A stretch of DNA of 64,000 nt from Tabrizicola sp. TH137 (lineage in GTDB: Bacteria > Pseudomonadota > Alphaproteobacteria > Rhodobacterales > Rhodobacteraceae), in assembly GCF_002855575.1 (NCBI RefSeq), contig NZ_PKRQ01000006.1, positions 307,225-371,224 on the forward strand, written 5' to 3'. This document shows, piece by piece, positions 28,831 through 36,710 of the stretch. Position numbers and translations under genes: made by a program. Within the stretch, counting starts at the first letter, position 1. Every line of letters begins with the position of its first letter. The notes beneath the pieces were generated by a model. It had not been told where the DNA came from. It searched no databases and saw only the letters and a list, made by a program, of their open reading frames with translations.

Positions 28831-30321
28831 ATGCCGGAACTGAACCTCTCGGGCCTTGTAAAGACCTTCGGTCCGGCGCGGGCGCTGGACGGCGCGGCGC
28901 TGTCCTTGCGCGGCGGCGAGGTCCACGCCCTGATGGGCGAAAACGGGGCGGGCAAAAGCACCCTCATCCGCATCCTCGCCGGGCTGGAAACCGCCGATTC
29001 CGGCGCGGTGACGCTGGATGGCGCGCCCCTGCGTCTGGGCTCGCCCGCTCTGGCCGAGGCGGCAGGTTTCCGCTTCCTGCATCAGGAGCTTCAGGTCGTC
29101 CCGGCCCTCAGCGTGGCCGAGAACATGCATCTCGCACGGCCCTATCCGCACCGTTTCGGGCTGGTCGATTGGCCCGCCCTGCACAAGGCCGCGACAGCGG
29201 CCCTCGCGCGCCTCGGGACCACGCATATCGACCCGCGCGCCATGATGGGGTCGCTCGGCACCGGCGACCAGATGCTGGTGCGGATCGCGGCCACCCTTCT
29301 GACAGAGGGCGCCGCCCCCTGGGCCTATGTCATGGACGAGCCCACCGCCGCCCTGACAGGAACCGAAGCCGCCCGCCTGTTCGAGGCCATCGCCGCGCTC
29401 AAGGCGGCAGGTGCCGCCATTCTCTACGTCTCGCACCGGATGGACGAAGTCATGACGCTCTCCGACCGGATCACCGTGCTGCGGGATGGCAGGCATGTCG
29501 CCACCCGCGACCGCAGTGCCACGACGCGGGACGAGATCATCCGCGACATGACAGGCCGTGACCTGACGGACCTCTTTCCCCGCCGCATCCCGGCAACCGC
29601 CGAGCCGGTGCTTTCCGTCCGCGACCTGCGTGCCGCAGGGCTCGGTCCGCTCTCCTTCGACGTGGCGGCGGGCGAGGTTCTCGGGGTGGCAGGCCTCTCC
29701 GGCTCGGGCCGGGAGGTGCTTCTTCGCGCCCTGATCGGGGCCGTGCCGCGCAAGGGCGACCTTTCGCTGCGCGGTGCGGCACTGGCAACCGATCCCGCAG
29801 GGACATGGGCGCAGGGACTGGCCTATGTCCCTCCCGAACGCCGGACCGAAGGCGTCATGCCCCGTCGTGCCCTGGCCGAAACGGTGGTGCTGCCGCATCT
29901 GGGCCGGCTATCGCGCCTCGGCTTCATCCGCCGCCGCGCCGCAACGCGCCTGGTGGCCCGCCTCGCCCGGGATGTGCGGCTGAAGGCCAGCGGCCCGGAC
30001 CAGCCCGTCGCCGAACTCTCGGGCGGCAACCAGCAGAAGGTTCTCTTCGCCCGCGCCCTGGCCGGCGACCCGGCTGTCCTGCTGCTGGACGAACCCACGC
30101 GGGGCGTGGATGTCGGCGCGAAGTTCGACATCTACGCGCTGATCCGCGATCTGGCGGCGAAGGGCAATGCCGTCATCATGGTCTCTTCCGACCTGCCCGA
30201 ACTGATCGGCCTTTCCGACCGGATCGCCGTGCTGGCAGCCGGGCGCATCACCGGAACCCTGCCCGCCGCCGGGCTGACCGAGGCCGCATTGCTCACCGCC
30301 TGCTACCAAAGGGAAAGCTGA
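28831..30321 (+). CDS. Sugar ABC transporter ATP-binding protein (RbsA/MglA/XylG class)
   Basis: A 496-residue protein with two fused ATPase domains, the normal form for the CUT2 family. Domain 1 has Walker A GENGAGKSTLIRIL, a signature-like SLGTGDQMLVRIAATLL (degenerate LSGGQ) and Walker B VMDEPTAAL. Domain 2 has the degenerate P-loop GLSGSGREVLLRALIG and the intact signature LSGGNQQKVLFARAL with Walker B LLLDEPTRGVDVG. It powers import with the permease starting 4 bases downstream. Confidence 0.93.
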   Translation: MPELNLSGLVKTFGPARALDGAALSLRGGEVHALMGENGAGKSTLIRILAGLETADSGAVTLDGAPLRLGSPALAEAAGFRFLHQELQVVPALSVAENMHLARPYPHRFGLVDWPALHKAATAALARLGTTHIDPRAMMGSLGTGDQMLVRIAATLLTEGAAPWAYVMDEPTAALTGTEAARLFEAIAALKAAGAAILYVSHRMDEVMTLSDRITVLRDGRHVATRDRSATTRDEIIRDMTGRDLTDLFPRRIPATAEPVLSVRDLRAAGLGPLSFDVAAGEVLGVAGLSGSGREVLLRALIGAVPRKGDLSLRGAALATDPAGTWAQGLAYVPPERRTEGVMPRRALAETVVLPHLGRLSRLGFIRRRAATRLVARLARDVRLKASGPDQPVAELSGGNQQKVLFARALAGDPAVLLLDEPTRGVDVGAKFDIYALIRDLAAKGNAVIMVSSDLPELIGLSDRIAVLAAGRITGTLPAAGLTEAALLTACYQRES

Positions 30322-30324
30322 ACA

Positions 30325-31296
30325 ATGGCATCCTTCCTGCGGCATTACGGATCGCTGATCGGCATGGCATCCATCGTGCTTTTCTTCTGGATCGCCCTGC
30401 CGGACACGTTCATGACCCTCCGCAACTGGCTCAACATCAGCCAGCAGCTTTCGATGCTGGTCGTGGTGGCGGTGACCATGACGGTGGTCATGGTCATGGG
30501 TGATTTCGACCTCTCCGTCGGGGCGATGGCCTCGCTTTCCGGCGTGGTCGCGGCGGTGCTTTTCACCCAGGGCCTGCCCGTGCCGGTGGCGCTCGCTGGG
30601 GCCCTCGCGGTGGGGCTGCTCGGCGGGTTGGCCAATGGTGTCCTTGTCAGTCTCCTCGGCATCCTCCCCTTCGTCGCCACGCTTGCGACGCTTACCATGT
30701 TCTCGGGCGCGGCCTTCCTCGTCTCGGGCGGCAAGACGATCTTCGGCCGCGACATCCCGCAGGGATTTGCCGATTTCGCACGCTCCGGCCTGCCGCTTGG
30801 AACATGGGACGGCAAACCCGTCCTGTTCCCCGCCCTGACGCTCCTTGCGGCGGCGGTGACTTTCGCCGTCTGGCTGGTGCTGGAGCATACGCTCTATGGC
30901 CGCAGGCTCTATGCCATCGGCGGCAATGCCGAAGCCGCCCGCCTGGCCGGGGTCAGGGTCACGGCCCTGCGGCTTTCGGCCTTCGCCTTCACCGGGGTCG
31001 GCGCGGCGGTCGCGGGCCTCATGTATGCCTCGCGCGTGGCCTCCGCCAATCCGGTGCAGGGGGATGGCCTGATGCTCACGGCGATCGCTGCCGTCTTCCT
31101 GGGCATGACGGTGACGCGGGACGGCCAGCCCCATGTCCTCGCCACGGTCGCGGGCGTGGTGACGCTGGGCGTGATGGACAACGGTCTGACCCAGCTTCAG
31201 GTGGACAGCTATGTCCGCCAGGTCCTGGTCGGCGCAATCATCCTCGTGGCAGTGTCGATCAGCGCCCTCGGCCGCCGCGCGATCCGCCTGCGCTGA
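30325..31296 (+). CDS. Sugar ABC transporter permease (RbsC/XylH class)
   Basis: A 323-residue inner-membrane protein with 8-10 helices. The family segments are MVMGDFDLSVGAMASLSG near residues 55-72, the conserved GILPFVATLATL with GGKTIFGRDI, and YAIGGNAEAARLAGV, the cytoplasmic coupling loop. It is the last gene of the three-gene importer. No terminator is evident after it. Confidence 0.92.
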   Translation: MASFLRHYGSLIGMASIVLFFWIALPDTFMTLRNWLNISQQLSMLVVVAVTMTVVMVMGDFDLSVGAMASLSGVVAAVLFTQGLPVPVALAGALAVGLLGGLANGVLVSLLGILPFVATLATLTMFSGAAFLVSGGKTIFGRDIPQGFADFARSGLPLGTWDGKPVLFPALTLLAAAVTFAVWLVLEHTLYGRRLYAIGGNAEAARLAGVRVTALRLSAFAFTGVGAAVAGLMYASRVASANPVQGDGLMLTAIAAVFLGMTVTRDGQPHVLATVAGVVTLGVMDNGLTQLQVDSYVRQVLVGAIILVAVSISALGRRAIRLR

Positions 31297-31593
31297 CGCC
31301 CGCGCGCCTGGCCGAACAGGCGCTCCGGGGCCTTCAGTCCCCATCGCTGCCCGCACCGGCGATAGCCGCTCCACTGCGCAAGCCCATGCACCACCGAAGG
31401 CGGCCCCCCGCCGCCTGACCTTCCGCCCAGGGCAAAGGCCGAATCGTCGGAATGACGAAACCCGCGTCATCGGCCGGGCTCCCCCCCTTCCGCCACGCCC
31501 GCCCGGAGCGGAACCATTGCCCAAATCTTCATCCTTTTCCTGCCGGATCGCGGCGCCTGTCGCCGAGGGGCCAAAGTCAATGCGACATCGCGC

Positions 31594-31622
31594 TTGACTC
31601 GCGAAACCGCGTTTCCTAGCGT
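31594..31622 (+). promoter_or_regulatory. Candidate promoter of the amine operon
   Basis: TTGACT (31594-31599), a 17-base spacer, then TAGCGT (31617-31622). A second TTGACT begins at 31622. The -10 hexamers are poor matches, as is common in this group. The position directly before the palindromic operator supports it. Confidence 0.4.
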
Positions 31623-31645
31623 TGACTGAATGAACGATCAATCAA
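31622..31645. promoter_or_regulatory. Candidate TetR/BetI-type operator
   Basis: An imperfect palindrome with arms TTGACTGA and TCAATCAA (seven of eight positions pair) around ATGAACGA. The pattern TTGA-TGA...TCAATCAA resembles operators of BetI-like repressors. It overlaps the transcription start expected for the promoter at 31594. The only TetR gene nearby is inside the same operon at 36006. Confidence 0.5.
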
Positions 31646-31971
31646 ATTAGATCGCCGCACATCGTCCGGCCCGCCCGCAGGCATCGCAGAATGCCACGGC
31701 AGGCAACCGCGATGTCCGACAGCAACGGGGGTGCCGCTTGACGATGCTTTTGTCCGCCGTCCCGACCCGCGCAGCGCGCAACGCCGTCGGGCCTGCACGG
31801 CCCTCCTTGGCCGCTTTCCGCGGCAACGTCCTCTGCGGTCATGGCCGGAACGGCAGCCGCTTCCTGCCCTCAGACAGGCCCGTTGCGGCAAACGGCACAG
31901 CCGCTTCCAGCTTGCGTTGACATCACCCTGTCCCGCCATCCGTCGGGACCCAACAGAGGAGAGTTCAAGCC

Positions 31972-33093
31972 ATGGACGTCATCGACCAACTGCACGCCGT
32001 CCGCAGCGGCAAGCTCAGCCGCCGCGCCTTCAACCGGTCGCTGATGGCGCTCGGCATCGGCCTGACCGCGGTGCCTCTGGGCGCGCGACGCGCCCTCGCC
32101 GCGCCCGAGGATCATCCCACCTTCTTCACCTGGGGCGGGTTCGACATTCCCGAACTTTTCGTCGAATATCAGGCCAAACACGGCGAAATGCCGAATTTCT
32201 CCACCTTCGGCGGCTCCGAAGAGGCGCTGGTCAAGCTGCGCTCCGGTTTCGTCGCGGATGTTTCGCATCCCTGCCTCTCCGGCGTGCCGCGCTGGGTGGA
32301 AACCGGCCTCTTCCAGCCGATCGACACCTCGCGCCTGTCGAACTGGCCGAATGTGATGCCCGAACTCTACAATGCCGATTTCAACCAGACGGAGGGAAAG
32401 TTCTGGCTCGTGCCCTTCGACTGGGGACAGACCTCGATCACCTACCGCACCGACCTTTTCGATCTTCAGGGCGAAGAATCCTGGGCCATGCTGTCAGACC
32501 AGCGCCATGCCGGGCGGCTCGGCATGCTCTCTTCGGGCGGGGATGCGTGGTGGTGCGGCGCCATCATGGCCGGGGTGCCACTCTCCGAGATCGCAACCGA
32601 GGACGCCTTCACCCGGATCAGCGATTTCATGCGCGCCCAGCGCCCGCTGATCCGCATCTATACGGACGACACCACCTCGCTCGAACAGGCCCTCGCCTCA
32701 GGCGAACTGGTGGCGGCCATGACTTGGAACTCATCGGCCGTCACGCTGCGGGCGCAGGATGTGCCGGTCGCCTTCGCCCAGCCGAAGGAAGGCGCGCTGA
32801 CCTGGGTCTGCGGGGTCATGCTCCACAAGGACGCGCCGCATCTCGACCGCGCCTATGACGTGATCGACTCGCTGATCAGCGTGCCCTCGGGCATCTTCAA
32901 CATCGGCACCTATGGCTATGGCCATTCCAACATGAAGGCCTTCGACAATTTCGACGAGGCAACCCTCCGGGGTCTTGGCCTGTCCAAGAACCCCATCGAA
33001 ATCCTTCAGGCCGGCCATTTCATGACCCCGCAATCGGCCGATTGGGAAGCGCGCATGAACAGCACCTGGGAAAAGATCAAGGCCGGGTTCTGA
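31972..33093 (+). CDS. Spermidine/putrescine-type ABC transporter substrate-binding protein
   Basis: A 373-residue periplasmic binding protein of the PotD/PotF class. The N-terminus has a twin-arginine motif (KLSRRAFNRSLMALGIGL) and a cleavage-like ARRALA-APED. The mature part starts with the class pattern FFTWGGFDIPELFVEYQAKH. Later segments are PFDWGQTSITYRTDLF and YTDDTTSLEQALASGELVAA. The ligand is likely cationic, a polyamine or methylated amine. It is the first gene of a long operon with two permeases, an ATPase, a regulator and several flavoenzymes. Confidence 0.9.
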   Translation: MDVIDQLHAVRSGKLSRRAFNRSLMALGIGLTAVPLGARRALAAPEDHPTFFTWGGFDIPELFVEYQAKHGEMPNFSTFGGSEEALVKLRSGFVADVSHPCLSGVPRWVETGLFQPIDTSRLSNWPNVMPELYNADFNQTEGKFWLVPFDWGQTSITYRTDLFDLQGEESWAMLSDQRHAGRLGMLSSGGDAWWCGAIMAGVPLSEIATEDAFTRISDFMRAQRPLIRIYTDDTTSLEQALASGELVAAMTWNSSAVTLRAQDVPVAFAQPKEGALTWVCGVMLHKDAPHLDRAYDVIDSLISVPSGIFNIGTYGYGHSNMKAFDNFDEATLRGLGLSKNPIEILQAGHFMTPQSADWEARMNSTWEKIKAGF

Positions 33094-33141
33094 TCCCGCC
33101 TCCCCCACCCCGGACCCTTTCCACCAGCCAAGGCAGGCCCC

Positions 33142-34065
33142 GTGACACCTTTCGACTCCGACCTTCGCCCCGCGCCGGCAGGCCGCCCTTCTCTGGCGGT
33201 CGGCCTGCGCAACCGGGTCCATCGGAGCGAGGCGCTTCGGGGCTATCTCCTTCTCTCCCCCGCCCTCGCCGTGCTGGGCGTTGCGATCATCGCCCCCCTC
33301 ATCCTGCTGATCGTGATGAGCACATGGTCCATGTCGGGTTTCGACATGCTGATGACGCCCGGCCTCGGCAATTACGCCATCATCGCAAGCGACCCGATCT
33401 ATGCGGCGCTTCTCGGCCGCTCGCTCAAGATTGCGGCCATCGCGACGGCGGCCACCGTGCTGCTCAGCTATCCGGTGGCCTATTTCGTGGCATTCCATGT
33501 CCACCGCCACAAGATGCTCTGGCTCATCCTGCTCACCTTGCCCTTCTGGACCAGCTACCTGATGCGCATCTTCGCCTGGCGGGTGGTGCTGGGCTATGAA
33601 GGCGTGATCAATTCGGCGCTCATGTCCCTCGGGCTGATCGAGGCACCGATGCAGGTCTTCCTCTACAGCCAGACAGCCGTGACCATCGCCCTCGCCCATG
33701 CCTGGGCCGCCTTCGCGATCCTGCCGATCTATGTCAGCCTCGAAAAGATCGACAAGTCCTACCTCGAAGCCGCTGCCGATCTGGGTGACAACGCCGCCCG
33801 CCGGTTCTGGCGGATCACCCTGCCGCTCTCGCTTCCGGGCGTTGTCGCGGCCTTCTTCCTGATGTTCATCCCGACGGTCGGCGATTACGTCACCGCCGCC
33901 ATGCTGGGCGGGCCGGACGGGATGATGGTGGGCAATCTGATCCAGGCGCAGTTCGGCCCGATCAACGACTGGCCGATGGGCGCGGCCCTGGCGCTGGTGA
34001 TGACGCTGGCGGTCGCAGTGGCGGGGCTGGCCTTCCTCCTTCTCACCCGCATGATCCGGAGGTAG
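33142..34065 (+). CDS. ABC transporter permease (PotB-like)
   Basis: A 307-residue inner-membrane permease with six helices. The first is LLSPALAVLGVAIIAPLILL. The coupling-loop (EAA) motif reads YLEAAADLGDNAARRFWRITLP, typical of the PotB/PotH class. FIPTVGDYVTAAMLGG also matches PotB. It pairs with the PotC-like permease, which starts 6 bases downstream. Confidence 0.92.
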   Translation: MTPFDSDLRPAPAGRPSLAVGLRNRVHRSEALRGYLLLSPALAVLGVAIIAPLILLIVMSTWSMSGFDMLMTPGLGNYAIIASDPIYAALLGRSLKIAAIATAATVLLSYPVAYFVAFHVHRHKMLWLILLTLPFWTSYLMRIFAWRVVLGYEGVINSALMSLGLIEAPMQVFLYSQTAVTIALAHAWAAFAILPIYVSLEKIDKSYLEAAADLGDNAARRFWRITLPLSLPGVVAAFFLMFIPTVGDYVTAAMLGGPDGMMVGNLIQAQFGPINDWPMGAALALVMTLAVAVAGLAFLLLTRMIRR

Positions 34066-34070
34066 GGACC

Positions 34071-34889
34071 ATGGCCGCGACAGAACCCTTCCACAGCCCG
34101 AACCGCCCGCTGGCGCTCTATGCCCTCGGCTTCACGCTCTTCCTCTACGCACCCATCCTGTTCATCCCGCTGTTTTCCTTCAATTCCGGCCTCTATGCCC
34201 GCTTCCCCCTGCAAGACTTCACCCTCGCCTGGTATGCCGAACTCTGGACCCGCGGCCCGGTCTTCGCGGCGCTTCAGAACAGCCTGCAAGTGGGGCTCAC
34301 GGTGGCGGTGATCTCCACCGTGCTGGCCGTTCCGGCGGCCAAGGCATTGGCGCGCTACCGCATCCCCGGCAAGGGTCCGATCCTCGGCTTCATGCTGCTG
34401 CCGCTGGTCGTGCCGGGCCTGATCTTCGGCGTCGCCCTGCTGGTTCTGGTCAGCCGCCTCGGCATCCCCCTGTCCCTCTGGACGGTCGGCCTTGGTCACA
34501 TCATCATCTGCCTGCCCTTCGCGATCTCGATCCTGCTGCCGCGTTTCGAAGGCGCGAACCGGTCGCTCGAGGAAGCCTCGGCCGACCTCGGCGAGAATGC
34601 CTGGTGGACCTTCTGGCGCGTGACCTTCCCCACCATCCTACCCGGCGTGATGGCCAGCCTCCTGCTGACCTTCACCGTCTCCTTCGACGAATTCATCATC
34701 GCCTTCTTCCTCAGCGGCACCGACCCGACATTGCCGATGTACATCTGGAACCAACTGCGCTTTCCGCAATCGTTCCCATCGCTGCTGGCCCTTTCGACCC
34801 TGATCCTCGTCGTCTCTTTCGGCCTCGTGCTGGCCAGCCTCCGGCTCGCGCGGCTCAACCGCGACCTGCCCGGTCGAAAGACATCCTGA
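34071..34889 (+). CDS. ABC transporter permease (PotC-like)
   Basis: A 272-residue inner-membrane permease. The first helix is LYALGFTLFLYAPILFIPLF, followed by FSFNSGLYARFPL, the PotC/PotI-type N-terminus. The coupling loop is LEEASADLGENAWWTFWRVT, then SFDEFIIAFFLSGTD. It forms the membrane pore with the preceding permease. Confidence 0.92.
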   Translation: MAATEPFHSPNRPLALYALGFTLFLYAPILFIPLFSFNSGLYARFPLQDFTLAWYAELWTRGPVFAALQNSLQVGLTVAVISTVLAVPAAKALARYRIPGKGPILGFMLLPLVVPGLIFGVALLVLVSRLGIPLSLWTVGLGHIIICLPFAISILLPRFEGANRSLEEASADLGENAWWTFWRVTFPTILPGVMASLLLTFTVSFDEFIIAFFLSGTDPTLPMYIWNQLRFPQSFPSLLALSTLILVVSFGLVLASLRLARLNRDLPGRKTS

Positions 34890-34901
34890 AGGAGCCCTGC
34901 G

Positions 34902-35978
34902 GTGATCTCGATCCAGAACGTGTCCAAGACCTTCGGCCGGGTGCAGGCCGTGCGCGACGTGACGCTCGATATCGCGCGGGGCGAGTTCTTCTCGCTGCTC
35001 GGGGCCTCGGGCTCCGGCAAGACCACGCTGCTCAGGATGCTTGCCGGCTTCGAAGGCGTCACCTCCGGAAAGATCGTCATCGACGGCCAGCCGATGCAGG
35101 ACACCCCGCCGCATCTGCGGCCGATCAACATGGTCTTCCAGAACTATGCGATCTTTCCGCATCTGAACGTGCGCGACAACATCGCCTATGGCCTGCGGCG
35201 CCTCGGCACGCCCAAGGCCGAACAGGCGCGCATGGTGGATGCGATGCTCGAGATGATCGCCCTGCCCGGCTATGGCGACCGGCTGGCAACCCAGCTTTCG
35301 GGCGGCCAGATGCAGCGCGTCGCCCTCGCCCGCGCCCTGATCCTCAAGCCCAAGGTCCTCCTTCTGGACGAACCCCTGGGGGCCCTTGACAAGCAATTGC
35401 GCGAACAGATGCAACTGGAACTGCGCAGCCTGCAACGGCAGTTGGGCATCACCTTCGTCCTCGTGACGCATGACCAGGAAGAGGCCCTGACCCTGTCGGA
35501 CCGGGTCGCCGTCATGTCGAACGGACAGGTGATCCAGGTCGATACGCCCTCGGGGCTGTATGACCGGCCCGTGAACCGGCAGGTTGCAGCCTTCGTCGGC
35601 ACGATGAACTTCTTCGATGCGCGCATCCGCGCGCAAGGCCCCGACACATCCGCCGAAATCGCGGGGCTTGGCCGCCATCCGGTCGCCCCCTCCGCCCGCA
35701 GGGACGGGGACAGGGTGCTGGTCGCGATCCGGCCCGAAGGCTTCGCCCTCTCGCCCCAGCCTCCGGAAGGCCCCGGCCCCCGCGTTGCGGGCCGCCTCAT
35801 GGCGCGGCAGTATCTCGGCGGGCGGCAGCTTCTTCACGTCGCCGTCGAGGGCCGCGCTGCGCCGGTGGCCGTCGCCGCCGTGGCCCATCGCGGCCAGGAT
35901 CCATGGGAAGGGATGGAAGACAATCCCGTCTGGCTGGGCTGGAGCCGGGACGCCATGACCGTGCTAGATGCCGACTGA
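34902..35978 (+). CDS. ABC transporter ATP-binding protein (PotA-like)
   Basis: A 358-residue ATPase. Walker A is GASGSGKTTLLRML, the Q-loop lies in VFQNYAIFPHL, the signature is LSGGQMQRVALARAL, Walker B is LLLDEPLGALD, and the switch His is in VTHDQEEAL. A C-terminal TOBE domain covers about residues 270-358. The start codon is GTG, supported by AAGGAG at the proper spacing. It energises the two PotBC-like permeases. Confidence 0.94.
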   Translation: MISIQNVSKTFGRVQAVRDVTLDIARGEFFSLLGASGSGKTTLLRMLAGFEGVTSGKIVIDGQPMQDTPPHLRPINMVFQNYAIFPHLNVRDNIAYGLRRLGTPKAEQARMVDAMLEMIALPGYGDRLATQLSGGQMQRVALARALILKPKVLLLDEPLGALDKQLREQMQLELRSLQRQLGITFVLVTHDQEEALTLSDRVAVMSNGQVIQVDTPSGLYDRPVNRQVAAFVGTMNFFDARIRAQGPDTSAEIAGLGRHPVAPSARRDGDRVLVAIRPEGFALSPQPPEGPGPRVAGRLMARQYLGGRQLLHVAVEGRAAPVAVAAVAHRGQDPWEGMEDNPVWLGWSRDAMTVLDAD

Positions 35979-36005
35979 CCGACAGACCAGACTCCGGACC
36001 TCCAG

Positions 36006-36707
36006 ATGACCTTCGAAGACCAGAACAACGCCCCTGAACCGCCGAAGACCCGCCGCGCACAGGCCAAGGTCGAACGTCGCCAGACCCTGATCGACGCGAC
36101 GATCCGCTCGATTGCCGATTACGGCCTCTCCGGCACCACGATCGCCCGGGTGACCGAGATTGCCGGCACCTCCATCGGGCTGGCCAATTTCCACTTCGAG
36201 AACAAGGAACGCCTGTTCGAGGCGACGCTGCAATATCTCGCGGATGAAGAGCGCGCGATCTGGCAAAAGTTCAACGGCGATGCCGCCCTGACACCGGCCG
36301 AACGGCTGGTGGCCCTGCTGGACGCGCGTTTCGACGCGAAGATCTGCAATCGCCGCACGCTGGCCGTCTGGTTCGCCTTCTGGGGCGATGCGGGCGCCCG
36401 CGAGATTTACCGCCGCGTGGTCGGCACGCTGGACGATGACCGTCTGAACGCCACCGTTGCGATCATCCAGGCCCTTGGCCCCGATCCGTCAGGCCATCAG
36501 CGCGATCCGATGCAGACCGCGCTGGGGCTGGAGGCCTTCTATGACGGGCTCTGGCTCAACCACCTCCTCTACCCGGCCGAGTTCAAGCGTCTGGGCTGCC
36601 GCCAGCGTGCCATCGAACATCTTGCCGCCCTCTTCCCCGCCCATGTCTCCGGCCTGCAAACGGTCGCCTCGCGCGCACCGGGCGCGCCGCCGCAGCAAAG
36701 GACCTGA
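36006..36707 (+). CDS. TetR/AcrR family regulator (BetI-like)
   Basis: A 233-residue repressor. The helix-turn-helix covers residues 20-65 with ATIRSIADYGLSGTTIARVT followed by AGTSIGLANFHFENKERLFE, closely resembling BetI. The C-terminal ligand domain is helical. Its location inside the operon, between the ATPase gene and the first flavoenzyme gene, suggests it controls the operon. The palindrome at 31622-31645 is the likely site. A quaternary or methylated amine, or its aldehyde, is the plausible ligand. Confidence 0.9.
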   Translation: MTFEDQNNAPEPPKTRRAQAKVERRQTLIDATIRSIADYGLSGTTIARVTEIAGTSIGLANFHFENKERLFEATLQYLADEERAIWQKFNGDAALTPAERLVALLDARFDAKICNRRTLAVWFAFWGDAGAREIYRRVVGTLDDDRLNATVAIIQALGPDPSGHQRDPMQTALGLEAFYDGLWLNHLLYPAEFKRLGCRQRAIEHLAALFPAHVSGLQTVASRAPGAPPQQRT

Positions 36708-36710
36708 CCC

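Larger units (their letters stand above)
31297..31971. other. 675-base intergenic region before the amine operon
   Basis: No gene is supported; the open frames here are composition artefacts. Bases 31594-31650 hold a candidate promoter and operator (separate entries). The following 320 bases up to the binding-protein gene would be a long leader. It contains a perfect -35 hexamer TTGACA at 31917 but no matching -10, and the ribosome binding site AGAGGAGAG just before the gene. Confidence 0.5.

Noticed and set aside
27729..28973. Upstream extension of the FGGY kinase frame on the minus strand
   Set aside because: It overlaps the divergent sugar-binding protein gene, whose motifs are clear. The kinase signature begins just after the GTG at 27728.
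31917..31945. Perfect TTGACA hexamer near the PotD-like gene as a promoter
   Set aside because: The correctly spaced -10 position reads CCGTCG, which is not a credible match.
31731..32858. 375-codon plus-strand open frame overlapping the PotD-like gene
   Set aside because: Arg/Pro/His-rich shadow in another frame; the PotD-like frame has signal peptide and family motifs.
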